DNA of 38,140 bases, taken from assembly GCA_910577295.1 (NCBI GenBank), contig CAJTLS010000024.1:1-38140 (forward strand). The letters run 5' to 3'. Positions 15,570 through 23,189 of this stretch are shown piece by piece (position 1 is the first letter of the stretch; each line of letters starts with the position of its first letter). A program made the position numbers and the translations under genes. Source of the stretch: an uncultured Eubacterium sp. GTDB taxonomy: Bacteria > Bacillota > Clostridia > Lachnospirales > Lachnospiraceae. The notes beneath the pieces were generated by a model. It had not been told where the DNA came from. It saw only the letters and a program-made list of their open reading frames with translations, and searched no databases.

Positions 15570-16412
15570 TTACCTGACCTCCTTCTTCAGCAAATTGCAT
15601 TCTTCATCACGGGCATGTGTTTCAAAATCTTTATACATCGTACCACGGTGCATTGCCTCGTCGAAATCAACAAGGTGTCCGTCAAAATCCGGCCCATCCA
15701 CACAGGCGAATTTTGTTTCACCTCCAACCGTCAGGCGGCAGCCGCCGCACATACCGGTTCCGTCTATCATAATCGGGTTCATGCTGACAACGGTTTTAAT
15801 GCCGTATTTCTTTGTTGTCAGACATACGAATTTCATCATAATAAGAGGGCCGATGGCAATAACCTCATCGTATTCGTTTCCCTCTGCAATCAATTTTTCT
15901 AAGGCGTCGGTTACTAAGCCTTTTTCACCATAACTTCCGTCGTCGGTCATCATGACTAATTTATCGCTTGCCGCCTTAAACTCATCTTCCAAAATAACTA
16001 AATCCTGATTGCGGAAACCGACAATAGCATGCACCTCGGCTCCCATATCATGGAGTTTTTTTGTGACCGGATAAGCAATCGCACAGCCAACGCCACCGCC
16101 GACAACCGCCACTTTTTTCAATCCATCTGTATGCGTCGGCATACCCAGCGGGCCGACAAAGTCATGAATGCAGTCGCCCACTTGCAAAGTATCGAGTTCC
16201 ATTGTGCCGGCGCCGACAATCTGATAAATAATGGTAACTGTTCCCTTTTCGCGCTCAAAATCCGCAATTGTCAAAGGAATTCGTTCACTATCCTCTTTTG
16301 CGCGGAAGATGATAAACTGTCCGGGTTCTGCCTTTTTGGCAATTAAAGGCGCCTCAACTACCATCTTGCTGACAGTAGGGTTAAGGGACTTTTTTTCAAC
16401 AATTTTGAACAT
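15570..16412 (-). CDS. nfnA: NfnA / ferredoxin-NADP reductase subunit alpha
   Basis: A 280-residue protein of the ferredoxin-NADP+ reductase-like (PyrK/HydG, sulfide dehydrogenase alpha) family. The N-terminal beta-barrel binds FAD (RIPLTIADF motif). The NAD-binding half starts with KKVAVVGGGVGCAIAYPV. The C-terminal Cys set DGTGMCGGCRLTV plus FACVDGPDFDGH ligates a [2Fe-2S] cluster. Together with NfnB it forms the electron-bifurcating transhydrogenase. ATG 16412 is preceded by GGAGG; the ORF upstream of it is not expected to be coding. It is the first gene of a two-gene operon with a candidate promoter at 16577-16549. Confidence 0.9.
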   Translation of the reverse strand: MFKIVEKKSLNPTVSKMVVEAPLIAKKAEPGQFIIFRAKEDSERIPLTIADFEREKGTVTIIYQIVGAGTMELDTLQVGDCIHDFVGPLGMPTHTDGLKKVAVVGGGVGCAIAYPVTKKLHDMGAEVHAIVGFRNQDLVILEDEFKAASDKLVMMTDDGSYGEKGLVTDALEKLIAEGNEYDEVIAIGPLIMMKFVCLTTKKYGIKTVVSMNPIMIDGTGMCGGCRLTVGGETKFACVDGPDFDGHLVDFDEAMHRGTMYKDFETHARDEECNLLKKEVR

Positions 16413-16548
16413 GTTAAAAATCCTCCATTCCGTACGCGATATTAAGAAAAAATCGTTACATCGTCGTACACGTAAATTTATAGTCATTCAGTGGAACGCA
16501 GCCCGCCCTCGTCAGGCAATCCAACTAAATAGCCCACATAGCACACCA

Positions 16549-16577
16549 ATTCTATCACATTCTTTCATAAAAGTAAA
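16549..16577 (-). promoter_or_regulatory. Promoter of nfnAB
   Basis: Minus strand TTTACT (16577-16572), 17 bases, TAGAAT (16554-16549), with a TGTGA extension. It gives a leader of about 130 bases. The rest of the 16413-16675 spacer holds no gene I can support. Confidence 0.45.
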
Positions 16578-16675
16578 GTCAGGCATTGTGAGCGTCACAC
16601 TGGATGAGATACGGCAGGAGACTCGCCACCTTCCATTGAGAGCATTAAAAATATGTGAAAAATATATGGTTTTTC

Positions 16676-16702
16676 TTGACATTTTTCAGTATATGATATA
16701 AT
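16676..16702 (+). promoter_or_regulatory. Promoter of the acyl-CoA ligase - ketosynthase operon
   Basis: TTGACA (16676-16681) and TATAAT (16697-16702) are both perfect, but the spacer is only 15 bases. A shifted TTCTTG -35 would give 18. The surrounding sequence is strongly AT-rich. The unusual spacing could signal dependence on an activator or simply a weak promoter. Confidence 0.6.
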
Positions 16703-16714
16703 CTTTACAATATG

Positions 16715-16735
16715 ATGTGGTTTTGAAAACTACAT
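16715..16735. promoter_or_regulatory. Near-perfect 21-bp palindrome, likely operator
   Basis: The left arm ATGTGGTTTT and right arm AAAACTACAT match in 9 of 10 positions around a central G. It begins 12 bases after the -10 box, so it covers about +6 to +26 of the transcript. This is a typical repressor position for the ligase-ketosynthase operon. It does not match the FapR or FabT consensus I remember. Confidence 0.5.
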
Positions 16736-16795
16736 GGAAAGATGATTAAAAAGTGAAATTAATTTTTAATTATTTCCAGAAAGGATGTAGGTACA

Positions 16796-18484
16796 ATGGC
16801 TTTAGGCAGGAATGATATCGCCGCACCGTTTATTCAGGTGGATGAGGATGAGAATGGATGTTTGCAGCATATTGCATTTGTCAATGATAAAACTTTTAAT
16901 TTTGCGTATGATATTGTCGATAAAATGGCAAAGAAAGACCCCGACAAGGTGGCGATGGTACACATTTCAAAAGAGGGAAAGGAAAAGAAATTTACCTTTT
17001 ATGATATGTCCCGCTATTCCTCGAAAGTAGCGAATTATTTATCTTTTCTGGGAATAAAAAAGGGCGACAGGGTCATGCTTGTTTTAAAACGACACTACCA
17101 GTTCTGGTTTGCGATATTGGCGCTTCATAAAATAGGAGCAGTAGCGGTTCCGGCTACCAATCTTTTGTTAAAATCCGATTTTGAGTATAGATTTAAGGCG
17201 GGAAAAATCAATGCGATTCTTTGTACGGCAGACGGACAGGTATCGCGTGAAGTGGATAAGGCATGCCGCAGTTATAAAGATTTGAAAGTGAAAATCATGG
17301 TAGGCGCCAGCCGCAAGGGATGGAGAAGTTTTAATAAGGAAGTAAAATATTTTTCCAGCCATTTTCGGAGACCACGCGGAGAGGGGGCAATTCTCGGCAG
17401 CGACACGTCGCTGATGTTTTTTACTTCGGGAACTACTTCCTATCCGAAAATCACGGCACACAATTTTAAATATCCGCTCGGTCACTATATTACAGCGAAA
17501 TATTGGCATCAGGTCGATTCGGACGGTATTCATCTTGCGATATCCGATACGGGCTGGGGAAAAGCTTTGTGGGGCAAACTGTATGGACAGTGGCTCTGTG
17601 AGGCGACAGTTTTCACTTATGACTTTGATGATTTTGATGCGAAAGAGATTCTCCGCATGATTGAAAAATATAAGATTACAACGTTTTGCGCGCCGCCGAC
17701 GGTATACCGCGTTATGGTTCATATGAAGCTTGACCAATATGATTTGTCATCCCTGCAAAATGTGACGACGGCGGGAGAGGCTTTAAATCCAGAGATTTTT
17801 GAGAAATTTAAGGAAAAGACCGGCCTCACTTTAATGGAAGGCTTTGGTCAGACAGAGACAACGCTGACGATAGGAAACCTCTGTGGAACAACGCCGAAGC
17901 CGGGGTCTATGGGTAAGCCGAGTCCGCAGTATGACGTGAGAGTGATGAGACTGGACGGTACATTGGCGGAGCCGATGGAAGAGGGCGAAATTGTAATCCG
18001 CACGGAGGATACGATTCCGAATGGCCTGTTTGTGGAATACTATGGAGATGAGGATAAGACAAAGGACGCATGGCACGACGGTTATTATCATACCGGAGAT
18101 ACAGCATATTATGACGAGGACGGTTTTTTGTGGTATATCGGGCGCACGGACGATGTTATTAAGTCCAGCGGCTACCGTATCGGCCCATTTGAAATCGAAA
18201 ATGAAATCATGAAACTGCCGTATGTACTTGAATGCGCGGTTACATCCGTGCCGGACCCGATTCGCGGGCAGGCGATTAAGGCCAGTATTGTACTTGCGGA
18301 CGAGCAGGAAGGTACAGATAAGCTCAAGAGCGATATTATGAAATCGCTGAAAAATAATATTGCTTCTTATAAATGGCCGAAAATACTCGACTTTACAAAA
18401 GAACTGCCAAAAACAATAAGTGGTAAAATACGCAGAAAAGAAATCAAGGAGAATGACTGGAATGAAGATGAGGACAACGAATAG
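16796..18484 (+). CDS. AMP-forming acyl-CoA ligase (medium-chain/ACSM-like)
   Basis: A 562-residue ANL-superfamily enzyme that activates a carboxylic acid to acyl-AMP and then to the CoA thioester. MFFTSGTTSYPK is the A3 P-loop, GFGQTETT is A5, and YYHTGDTAYYDEDGFLWYIGR is A7/A8. The hinge follows with DDVIKSSGYRIGP. PKTISGKIRRKEI near the C-terminus supplies the catalytic Lys (A10). The N-terminal layout and length resemble medium-chain acyl-CoA synthetases (ACSM). The substrate cannot be read from sequence. The ATG follows CAGAAAGGATG-type purines. Its 3' end overlaps the start of the ketosynthase gene by 23 bases, so the two are made together. Confidence 0.88.
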   Translation: MALGRNDIAAPFIQVDEDENGCLQHIAFVNDKTFNFAYDIVDKMAKKDPDKVAMVHISKEGKEKKFTFYDMSRYSSKVANYLSFLGIKKGDRVMLVLKRHYQFWFAILALHKIGAVAVPATNLLLKSDFEYRFKAGKINAILCTADGQVSREVDKACRSYKDLKVKIMVGASRKGWRSFNKEVKYFSSHFRRPRGEGAILGSDTSLMFFTSGTTSYPKITAHNFKYPLGHYITAKYWHQVDSDGIHLAISDTGWGKALWGKLYGQWLCEATVFTYDFDDFDAKEILRMIEKYKITTFCAPPTVYRVMVHMKLDQYDLSSLQNVTTAGEALNPEIFEKFKEKTGLTLMEGFGQTETTLTIGNLCGTTPKPGSMGKPSPQYDVRVMRLDGTLAEPMEEGEIVIRTEDTIPNGLFVEYYGDEDKTKDAWHDGYYHTGDTAYYDEDGFLWYIGRTDDVIKSSGYRIGPFEIENEIMKLPYVLECAVTSVPDPIRGQAIKASIVLADEQEGTDKLKSDIMKSLKNNIASYKWPKILDFTKELPKTISGKIRRKEIKENDWNEDEDNE

Positions 18485-19709
18485 CCGGTTGGTGATTACC
18501 GGGATGGGCGCCATTACGCCGATTGGTATTGGTGTGGAAGAGTACTGGGAAAATCTTGTGGCAGGCAAATGCGGTGTGGATAAAATAACAAAATTCGACA
18601 CATCCGAGCTGCCGGTAAAGATTGCTGCCGAAGTGAAAGGATTTGAGGCGGAACAGTTTATGCCAAAAAAACTGACCCGTGAGATGTCGCCTTATATGCA
18701 ATATGGTTATGCGGCTGCCATGCAGGCAATCGAGCAGGCCGGAGAGGCAGCAGAGCCGGAGCGAATGGGTATTGTCGTCGGAACGGCGCTCGGGGGCATT
18801 ACGCCAATTTCAGAGACGCAGGACGGTATCAGCAAAGGGGAACACAAGAAAGTGAGCCCTCGTTTTGTTCCGAAAATTATCGGTAATGAGGCAGCCGCTC
18901 AGGTGGCGATTGCCAAAGGATATCGGGGGCCGAGCCTGACTGTGAGTACAGCATGTTCATCCGGCGGAGACGCTATCAGCGCTGCTTGTATGCTGCTCCT
19001 TTCCGGACAGGCAGATGCGGTATTGGCGATGGGAGCGGAATCTGCTCTTACACCGCTGTTCATTCTCGGTCTGACGTCGGCGCACGCGCTCTCGACAAAT
19101 AATGACAATCCACAGGGCGCCAGCCGTCCGTTTGACAGAGACAGGGATGGCTTTGTCATCGGCGAGGGCGGAGGCGCGTTGATGATAGAGACCGAAGAGA
19201 ATGCAAAGAAGCGCGGCGCAAAAATTTTGGCCGAACTTGCCGGATTCTCCAACTGTACGGACGGCTATCATGTAACAAGCCCTCATCCAGAAGGAGTGGG
19301 AGCCGTATTTTGTATGGAGAAAGCGATTGAAAATGCCGGATTGTCACCGGAGGACATAGACTATATCAATACCCATGGAACAAGTACCGGCGTGGGCGAC
19401 CCGATTGAAACGAATGCAATAGCAGGTCTTTTTGGCGGACATACAAAAAATATGGCTGTCACATCGACGAAGGGAGCGACCGGTCATATGATGGGAGCCG
19501 GCGGTATTACGGAGGCGATTACGTGTATTCAGTGCATCCGCACGGGAGTTGTACCGCCGACACTGAATCTGGAACATCTGGACGAAAAATGCGTGCAGCT
19601 GAACTATGTGCCGAATCAGGCAATCGAGAAAGAAGTCAATGTTGCGATGAGTAATTCCTTTGGTTTTGGCGGTCAGAACGCGAGTGTCGTCTTTAAAAAA
19701 TATGAATAA
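18462..19709 (+). CDS. fabF: Beta-ketoacyl-ACP synthase II (FabF-type)
   Basis: A 415-residue condensing enzyme. It has the Cys-His-His triad: C165 in VSTACSSGGDAI, His in INTHGTSTGVGD (about 304) and His in GATGHMMGAGG (about 340). The C-terminal NSFGFGGQNAS loop is the KAS II signature. It would condense acyl-ACP with malonyl-ACP. The start is ATG 18462 after AAGGAG (18446-18451), inside the ligase gene. No ACP, FabD or other fab gene is nearby, unlike the usual fab operon, so this may be a second, specialised KAS II supplied with primers by the adjacent ligase; that link is inference. Confidence 0.92.
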   Translation: MKMRTTNSRLVITGMGAITPIGIGVEEYWENLVAGKCGVDKITKFDTSELPVKIAAEVKGFEAEQFMPKKLTREMSPYMQYGYAAAMQAIEQAGEAAEPERMGIVVGTALGGITPISETQDGISKGEHKKVSPRFVPKIIGNEAAAQVAIAKGYRGPSLTVSTACSSGGDAISAACMLLLSGQADAVLAMGAESALTPLFILGLTSAHALSTNNDNPQGASRPFDRDRDGFVIGEGGGALMIETEENAKKRGAKILAELAGFSNCTDGYHVTSPHPEGVGAVFCMEKAIENAGLSPEDIDYINTHGTSTGVGDPIETNAIAGLFGGHTKNMAVTSTKGATGHMMGAGGITEAITCIQCIRTGVVPPTLNLEHLDEKCVQLNYVPNQAIEKEVNVAMSNSFGFGGQNASVVFKKYE

Positions 19710-19723
19710 TTTATAAAATTTTG

Positions 19724-19770
19724 TCAATCCTATAAGAAAGCCAGATAATGCAGGCTTTGGAAAGGATTGA
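19724..19770 (+). promoter_or_regulatory. Nested inverted repeat covering the ribosome binding site of the YwmB-like gene
   Basis: TCAATCC (19724-19730) pairs with GGATTGA (19764-19770), and inside it AAAGCC (19737-19742) pairs with GGCTTT (19753-19758). The AAAGGA ribosome binding site (19761-19766) is partly inside the outer stem, so folding could limit translation. There is no T-run after it. It could also act as a weak fabF 3' end structure. Confidence 0.4.
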
Positions 19771-19776
19771 TGAGTT

Positions 19777-20241
19777 GTGAAAACGAAATTTAAGATTATT
19801 TTAACGGCATTGGTCCTATTGTGGAGTATTGCTTTTGTGCAGACGCTTATAACCCGATTTTATGTTTCAAAATCGGCATTTACTCAGGCATTTGCAAGAA
19901 ATCAAATCCTTGTGACAAAGCGGGGAGAGGCGGCGGCTGACACACGCAATACAAAAGAGGGAAATCTTTGTAAAGAAGGTATCATTGCCGGAAAACTGAG
20001 CAATGAAAAGAAGCAGCAGGTTGCCAGAGATATTTTTCGTGAATTCGGCGGCGCAGAGGTGATGAGCAGTCAGGCGGATGATGCGGATTATTATGTCGCA
20101 TATGGCTATACGATGGGAATTGATAAAGTAAAGGTCGTAAATGGCAGGAAAATCAATTTGAATGTTGCCATTTCTTATGATGAAAAGGAACAGGTGACAC
20201 GCGTGATTGTTGGAACGCCGCTTATCAATTCGGATTTTTAA
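19777..20241 (+). CDS. YwmB-like (DUF1779, TATA-box-binding-like fold) secreted protein
   Basis: A 154-residue protein starting at GTG. It has one N-terminal hydrophobic segment (about residues 5-22), suggesting a membrane anchor or signal. The remainder reads like the first repeat of YwmB: an IIAGKLSNEKKQQVARDIF-type helix, then YGYTMGIDKVKVVNGRKINL and the ending VGTPLINSDF. YwmB proteins are usually about 240 residues with two such repeats, so this is a short version. The family is linked to sporulating Firmicutes and its role is unknown. It lies directly before spmA, supporting a sporulation link. Confidence 0.6.
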   Translation: MKTKFKIILTALVLLWSIAFVQTLITRFYVSKSAFTQAFARNQILVTKRGEAAADTRNTKEGNLCKEGIIAGKLSNEKKQQVARDIFREFGGAEVMSSQADDADYYVAYGYTMGIDKVKVVNGRKINLNVAISYDEKEQVTRVIVGTPLINSDF

Positions 20242-20301
20242 AGAATAGAAGCGTGAAAGAAATCAATTTCAAAATAGAGAGAAGAGCAAAAAGGCAGACA
20301 G

Positions 20302-20329
20302 GCATTTTTTTATACGATTGTCATAAACT
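20302..20329 (+). promoter_or_regulatory. Possible sigma-E (mother-cell) promoter for spmAB
   Basis: GCATTTT (20302-20308) and CATAAACT (20322-20329), 13 bases apart, resemble the sigma-E boxes KMATATT and CATACAMT with one mismatch each. The spmA start lies about 20 bases beyond the -10. Sigma-E control would agree with the known mother-cell expression of spmAB in B. subtilis. Confidence 0.4.
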
Positions 20330-20349
20330 AAAAGAAAAAGGGTTTGCGT

Positions 20350-20946
20350 ATGTTAAATAAGCTTTGGGGATTCATGATTCTCCTTGGTATCCTTTTTGCG
20401 GCGGCGACCGGTCATATTGGCGAAGTGGGAACTGCGGCGATTGATTCGTCGAAAGAAGCGGTTACATTGTGTGTTACTATGCTCGGTATCATGTCCATGT
20501 GGACAGGACTTATGAATATTGCAAAAAAAGCAGGAATTATCGATGCTCTGACAAGAGGGCTACGACCGGTTCTTGCTTTTTTATTTCCGGGTGTTCCGCG
20601 CGAGCACAAAGCCAATGAATACATGGCGGCAAATATGATAAGTAATGTGCTCGGACTTGGCTGGGCGGCTACGCCGGTCGGGCTTAAAGCGATGGAGGAG
20701 TTAAAAGAATTAAATCACGGCAGCCATATTGCCAGTGCGGATATGTGTACTTTTCTCATTATCAATATCTCATCGTTACAGTTGATTCCGGTAAATATTA
20801 TTGCTTACCGCAGCCAGTATGGTTCTGTTTCGCCGACGTCGATTATCGGCATGGGGCTAGCGGCGACATTAGTATCCACAGCCGCCGGTGTTATTTTCTC
20901 CGTAATTGCGCGTAAAGTGAAAGGCAGAAAGGGGGATGCCGATTGA
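20350..20946 (+). CDS. spmA: Spore maturation protein A
   Basis: A 198-residue membrane protein of the nucleoside-recognition (Gate) domain family. It has an N-terminal helix, then MLGIMSMWTGLMNIAKKAGI, LFPGVP, and the conserved MAANMISNVLGLGWAATPVGLKAM-type region. NISSLQLIPVNIIAYRS closes the domain. SpmA and SpmB are needed for spore core dehydration. The start is ATG 20350 behind AAAGGG. The spmB start overlaps its stop by 4 bases (TTGA), the standard coupled pair. Confidence 0.93.
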   Translation: MLNKLWGFMILLGILFAAATGHIGEVGTAAIDSSKEAVTLCVTMLGIMSMWTGLMNIAKKAGIIDALTRGLRPVLAFLFPGVPREHKANEYMAANMISNVLGLGWAATPVGLKAMEELKELNHGSHIASADMCTFLIINISSLQLIPVNIIAYRSQYGSVSPTSIIGMGLAATLVSTAAGVIFSVIARKVKGRKGDAD

Positions 20947-21473
20947 ACATTTTATACTATATTTCCGACTGCATGATACCATTTGTTATTTTGTATCTGG
21001 TCGGCTATGGCATGTGCAAGAAAGTAAATATTTTTGACGAGTTTATTGAGGGGGCCAAAGACGGATTTTTAACGGTATATAAAATTATGCCCACGCTTAT
21101 CGGACTTATGGTGGGGGTCGGCATTTTGCGGGAATCCGGCTTTATGGAATGGTTTGCCGGCCTGTTATCGCCCGTTGTCGCATTTCTGCATTTTCCGGCG
21201 GAATTGTTCTCCCTCTTTATTGTAAAAATGTTTTCCTCTTCAGCGGCCACCGGATTGCTTCTGGATGTATATAAGACATATGGAACAGATTCGTATTTAG
21301 GTACGTTAGCTTCTGTTCTCATGAGCTGTTCGGAAACCATCTTCTATACGATGAGCGTTTACTTTATGACGGCGAAAGTAACAAAGAGCCGTTATACCCT
21401 TACGGGAGCGTTGGTTGCGACTTTTGCGGGAGCGGCGGCGTCCATTTTGTTAGTCTCGCTGAATACAATGTAA
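20943..21473 (+). CDS. spmB: Spore maturation protein B
   Basis: A 176-residue membrane protein, the usual SpmB length, starting at TTG inside the spmA stop with a GGGGGATG-like purine stretch upstream. It has the Gate-domain pattern with FIEGAKDGFLTVYKIMPTLIGLMVG (about residues 33-57, read in part). FSSSAATGLLLDVYKTYG and SCSETIFYTMSVYF follow, both highly conserved in SpmB. Its stop codon lies inside the BirA-type dyad that precedes bioY. Confidence 0.93.
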   Translation: MNILYYISDCMIPFVILYLVGYGMCKKVNIFDEFIEGAKDGFLTVYKIMPTLIGLMVGVGILRESGFMEWFAGLLSPVVAFLHFPAELFSLFIVKMFSSSAATGLLLDVYKTYGTDSYLGTLASVLMSCSETIFYTMSVYFMTAKVTKSRYTLTGALVATFAGAAASILLVSLNTM

Positions 21474-21499
21474 ACCATATATACAAAAGTGGTTGACAT
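21468..21499. promoter_or_regulatory. BirA (biotin repressor) operator
   Basis: ATGTAAACC (21468-21476) and GGTTGACAT (21491-21499) are inverted copies agreeing in 8 of 9 positions, 14 bases apart. This matches the TTGTTAACC-N14/15-GGTTAACAA layout of Firmicutes BirA sites. The right half contains the -35 box of the bioY promoter, the expected place for repression by biotinoyl-AMP-loaded BirA. Confidence 0.8.
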
Positions 21500-21521
21500 T
21501 AGAGGCGGGCGGCGGTATACT
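21493..21521 (+). promoter_or_regulatory. bioY promoter
   Basis: TTGACA (21493-21498), 17 bases, TATACT (21516-21521), located 44 bases before the bioY start and overlapping the BirA-type dyad. Confidence 0.75.
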
Positions 21522-21564
21522 ACGATTAGGCTAAAAACAAAGATACATAAGGGAGGATTCCGAA

Positions 21565-22122
21565 ATGGAAAACAGAAAGAAACGATGGGATACAAAAAAT
21601 ATGGTGTTGATGGCGTTTTTTGCTGGCGTCACATGCGTACTGGCTCCGTTGTCAGTGCCAATCGGGCCGGTTCCGATATCCTTGACGAATCTCGTAATCT
21701 ATTTTAGTATATTTATATTGGGATGGCAGAGAGCGACAATTACTTATCTTGTCTATCTGCTTATCGGCATGGCAGGGCTGCCCGTGTTTTCGGGTTTTGA
21801 GAGCGGGGTCGGGAAATTTGTGGGGCCAACGGGAGGGTATCTCGTCGGTTTCATATTGATGACGATAGTGAGCGGTTTGTTTATTCAGATACGAGTAGAA
21901 AAAACGTGGTTGAGAAAAGTACTCAGCTTTACCGGCATGGTAGTGGGAACAACGATTGCCTATGCTTTTGGAACGGTCTGGTTTTGCTTTTCGACAGGGA
22001 GCGGGATTTGGGCGGCGCTGCTGATTTGCGTATTCCCTTTCGTAATCGGTGATATCGTGAAGATGGTGCTGGCAATAGCCGTGGCGCCGGTGATAACCGC
22101 GCGAATCCAAAAAATCACATAG
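21565..22122 (+). CDS. bioY: Biotin transporter S component BioY
   Basis: A 185-residue membrane protein with about six hydrophobic helices. It is the substrate-binding (S) subunit of the biotin ECF transporter. Family marks include PIGPVPISLTNLVIYFS near residues 31-47 and GLPVFSGFESGVGKFVGPTGGY (about 71-92, described in part). Near the C-terminus, FPFVIGDIVKMVLAIAV carries the conserved D-x-x-K. The EcfA/EcfT energising units are not in the window and are presumably shared. GGGAGG precedes the ATG. Control by BirA is indicated by the operator upstream. Confidence 0.94.
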   Translation: MENRKKRWDTKNMVLMAFFAGVTCVLAPLSVPIGPVPISLTNLVIYFSIFILGWQRATITYLVYLLIGMAGLPVFSGFESGVGKFVGPTGGYLVGFILMTIVSGLFIQIRVEKTWLRKVLSFTGMVVGTTIAYAFGTVWFCFSTGSGIWAALLICVFPFVIGDIVKMVLAIAVAPVITARIQKIT

Positions 22123-22136
22123 TCGGAGAAGAGAAG

Positions 22137-23129
22137 ATGAGGAACAAAACGGAAATAAAACGGCAAATGAAGCGCCATTTGCAGGCGCTATACGAACAGA
22201 AAAAGATTACGGGGGCAAGATTTTGCATTTCGTGGCGGGGAGAGAAAATTGCGGAAAGCGAATTGGGATTAGCGGATTATTATGTGGATATACAATCGGT
22301 TACGAAAATGTTTACCGCAGCAGCCATTCTTCAGCTATGGGAACAGGGGATTTTACACTTCCATGATTCGGTGGCGAAGTTTATACCGGAATTTAACCGT
22401 CCGCTCTTTTCACAAATTACTGTTTTGCAATTATTAACACACACATCGGGATTGGCGGCAGTACCGGATGCGTTTCCAGCGCGCAGTATGAATTGGGAGG
22501 CGCAAATCGGCGATGATGTCCGTAGCGAATGGATTCCTGCTATTCTGAAACAGGGATTGTTTTATCGTCCGGGCACGAAATGGGAGTACTCAAAAGCAGG
22601 ATTTTGTATTCTTGGTGAGCTGATACAGCGTATCACGAAACAAAAGGCAGAAAAATATATACGGGAACAGATACTTTTGCCCTGCGATATGAAAGAGAGT
22701 TATTGGAGAGCTGAGGACGGAAGTATTTGGGATGTGATTCCAAATACGGCAGCCGGTCTCTTTGTACCGGTTGGTGAATTGGTGCAGTTTGGCATGATGT
22801 TAGCTGCAGGCGGTGTATATAAGCGGCGCAGAGTGCTCAAAGAAGCATCTGTCCGAAAGCTGGAGGAGAATCAACTGCCGGATGGAATGAGGGATTTTTG
22901 CTGGGATCATGACGGCAGGCCTGTTGCCTATGGGGCGGGATGCCCGATTTTGCATGCTTACGGAGAGAGCGCGGTTTATCACGAGGGAGCAGGAGGTGTA
23001 ATGTTATTAATAAACCGGAAAGAAAAATTGTCAGCCGCATGGAGCGCACCTTTTTCTAATCGAAATGAGTGGTGTGACGAAGCAATTATAGGAACTGCAA
23101 TTCGCCTTATGGGTGAATTTTTTTCGTGA
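22137..23129 (+). CDS. Serine hydrolase, class C beta-lactamase / esterase family
   Basis: A 330-residue protein of the beta-lactamase-fold serine hydrolases. The SxxK motif is S54-V-T-K57. The second motif is Y151-S-K (normally YxN, so the Asn is replaced by Lys). QLLTHTSGL (about residues 98-106) is the family's structural motif. Near the C-terminus, YHEGAGGV takes the place of the HxG/KTG motif. There is no signal peptide, so it is probably cytoplasmic. It begins 14 bases after bioY and may be co-transcribed. It is likely an esterase or peptidase rather than a true beta-lactamase. Confidence 0.83.
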   Translation: MRNKTEIKRQMKRHLQALYEQKKITGARFCISWRGEKIAESELGLADYYVDIQSVTKMFTAAAILQLWEQGILHFHDSVAKFIPEFNRPLFSQITVLQLLTHTSGLAAVPDAFPARSMNWEAQIGDDVRSEWIPAILKQGLFYRPGTKWEYSKAGFCILGELIQRITKQKAEKYIREQILLPCDMKESYWRAEDGSIWDVIPNTAAGLFVPVGELVQFGMMLAAGGVYKRRRVLKEASVRKLEENQLPDGMRDFCWDHDGRPVAYGAGCPILHAYGESAVYHEGAGGVMLLINRKEKLSAAWSAPFSNRNEWCDEAIIGTAIRLMGEFFS

Positions 23130-23138
23130 ATGCCGTTA

Positions 23139-23167
23139 TTGTAGAATTACGACCATACTTATATAAT
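23139..23167 (+). promoter_or_regulatory. Promoter of the HTH-methyltransferase gene
   Basis: TTGTAG (23139-23144), 17 bases, TATAAT (23162-23167), 22 bases before the start codon. The mRNA leader would be very short. Confidence 0.6.
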
Positions 23168-23189
23168 AGTTAAAATAGAGGAGAAGTAG

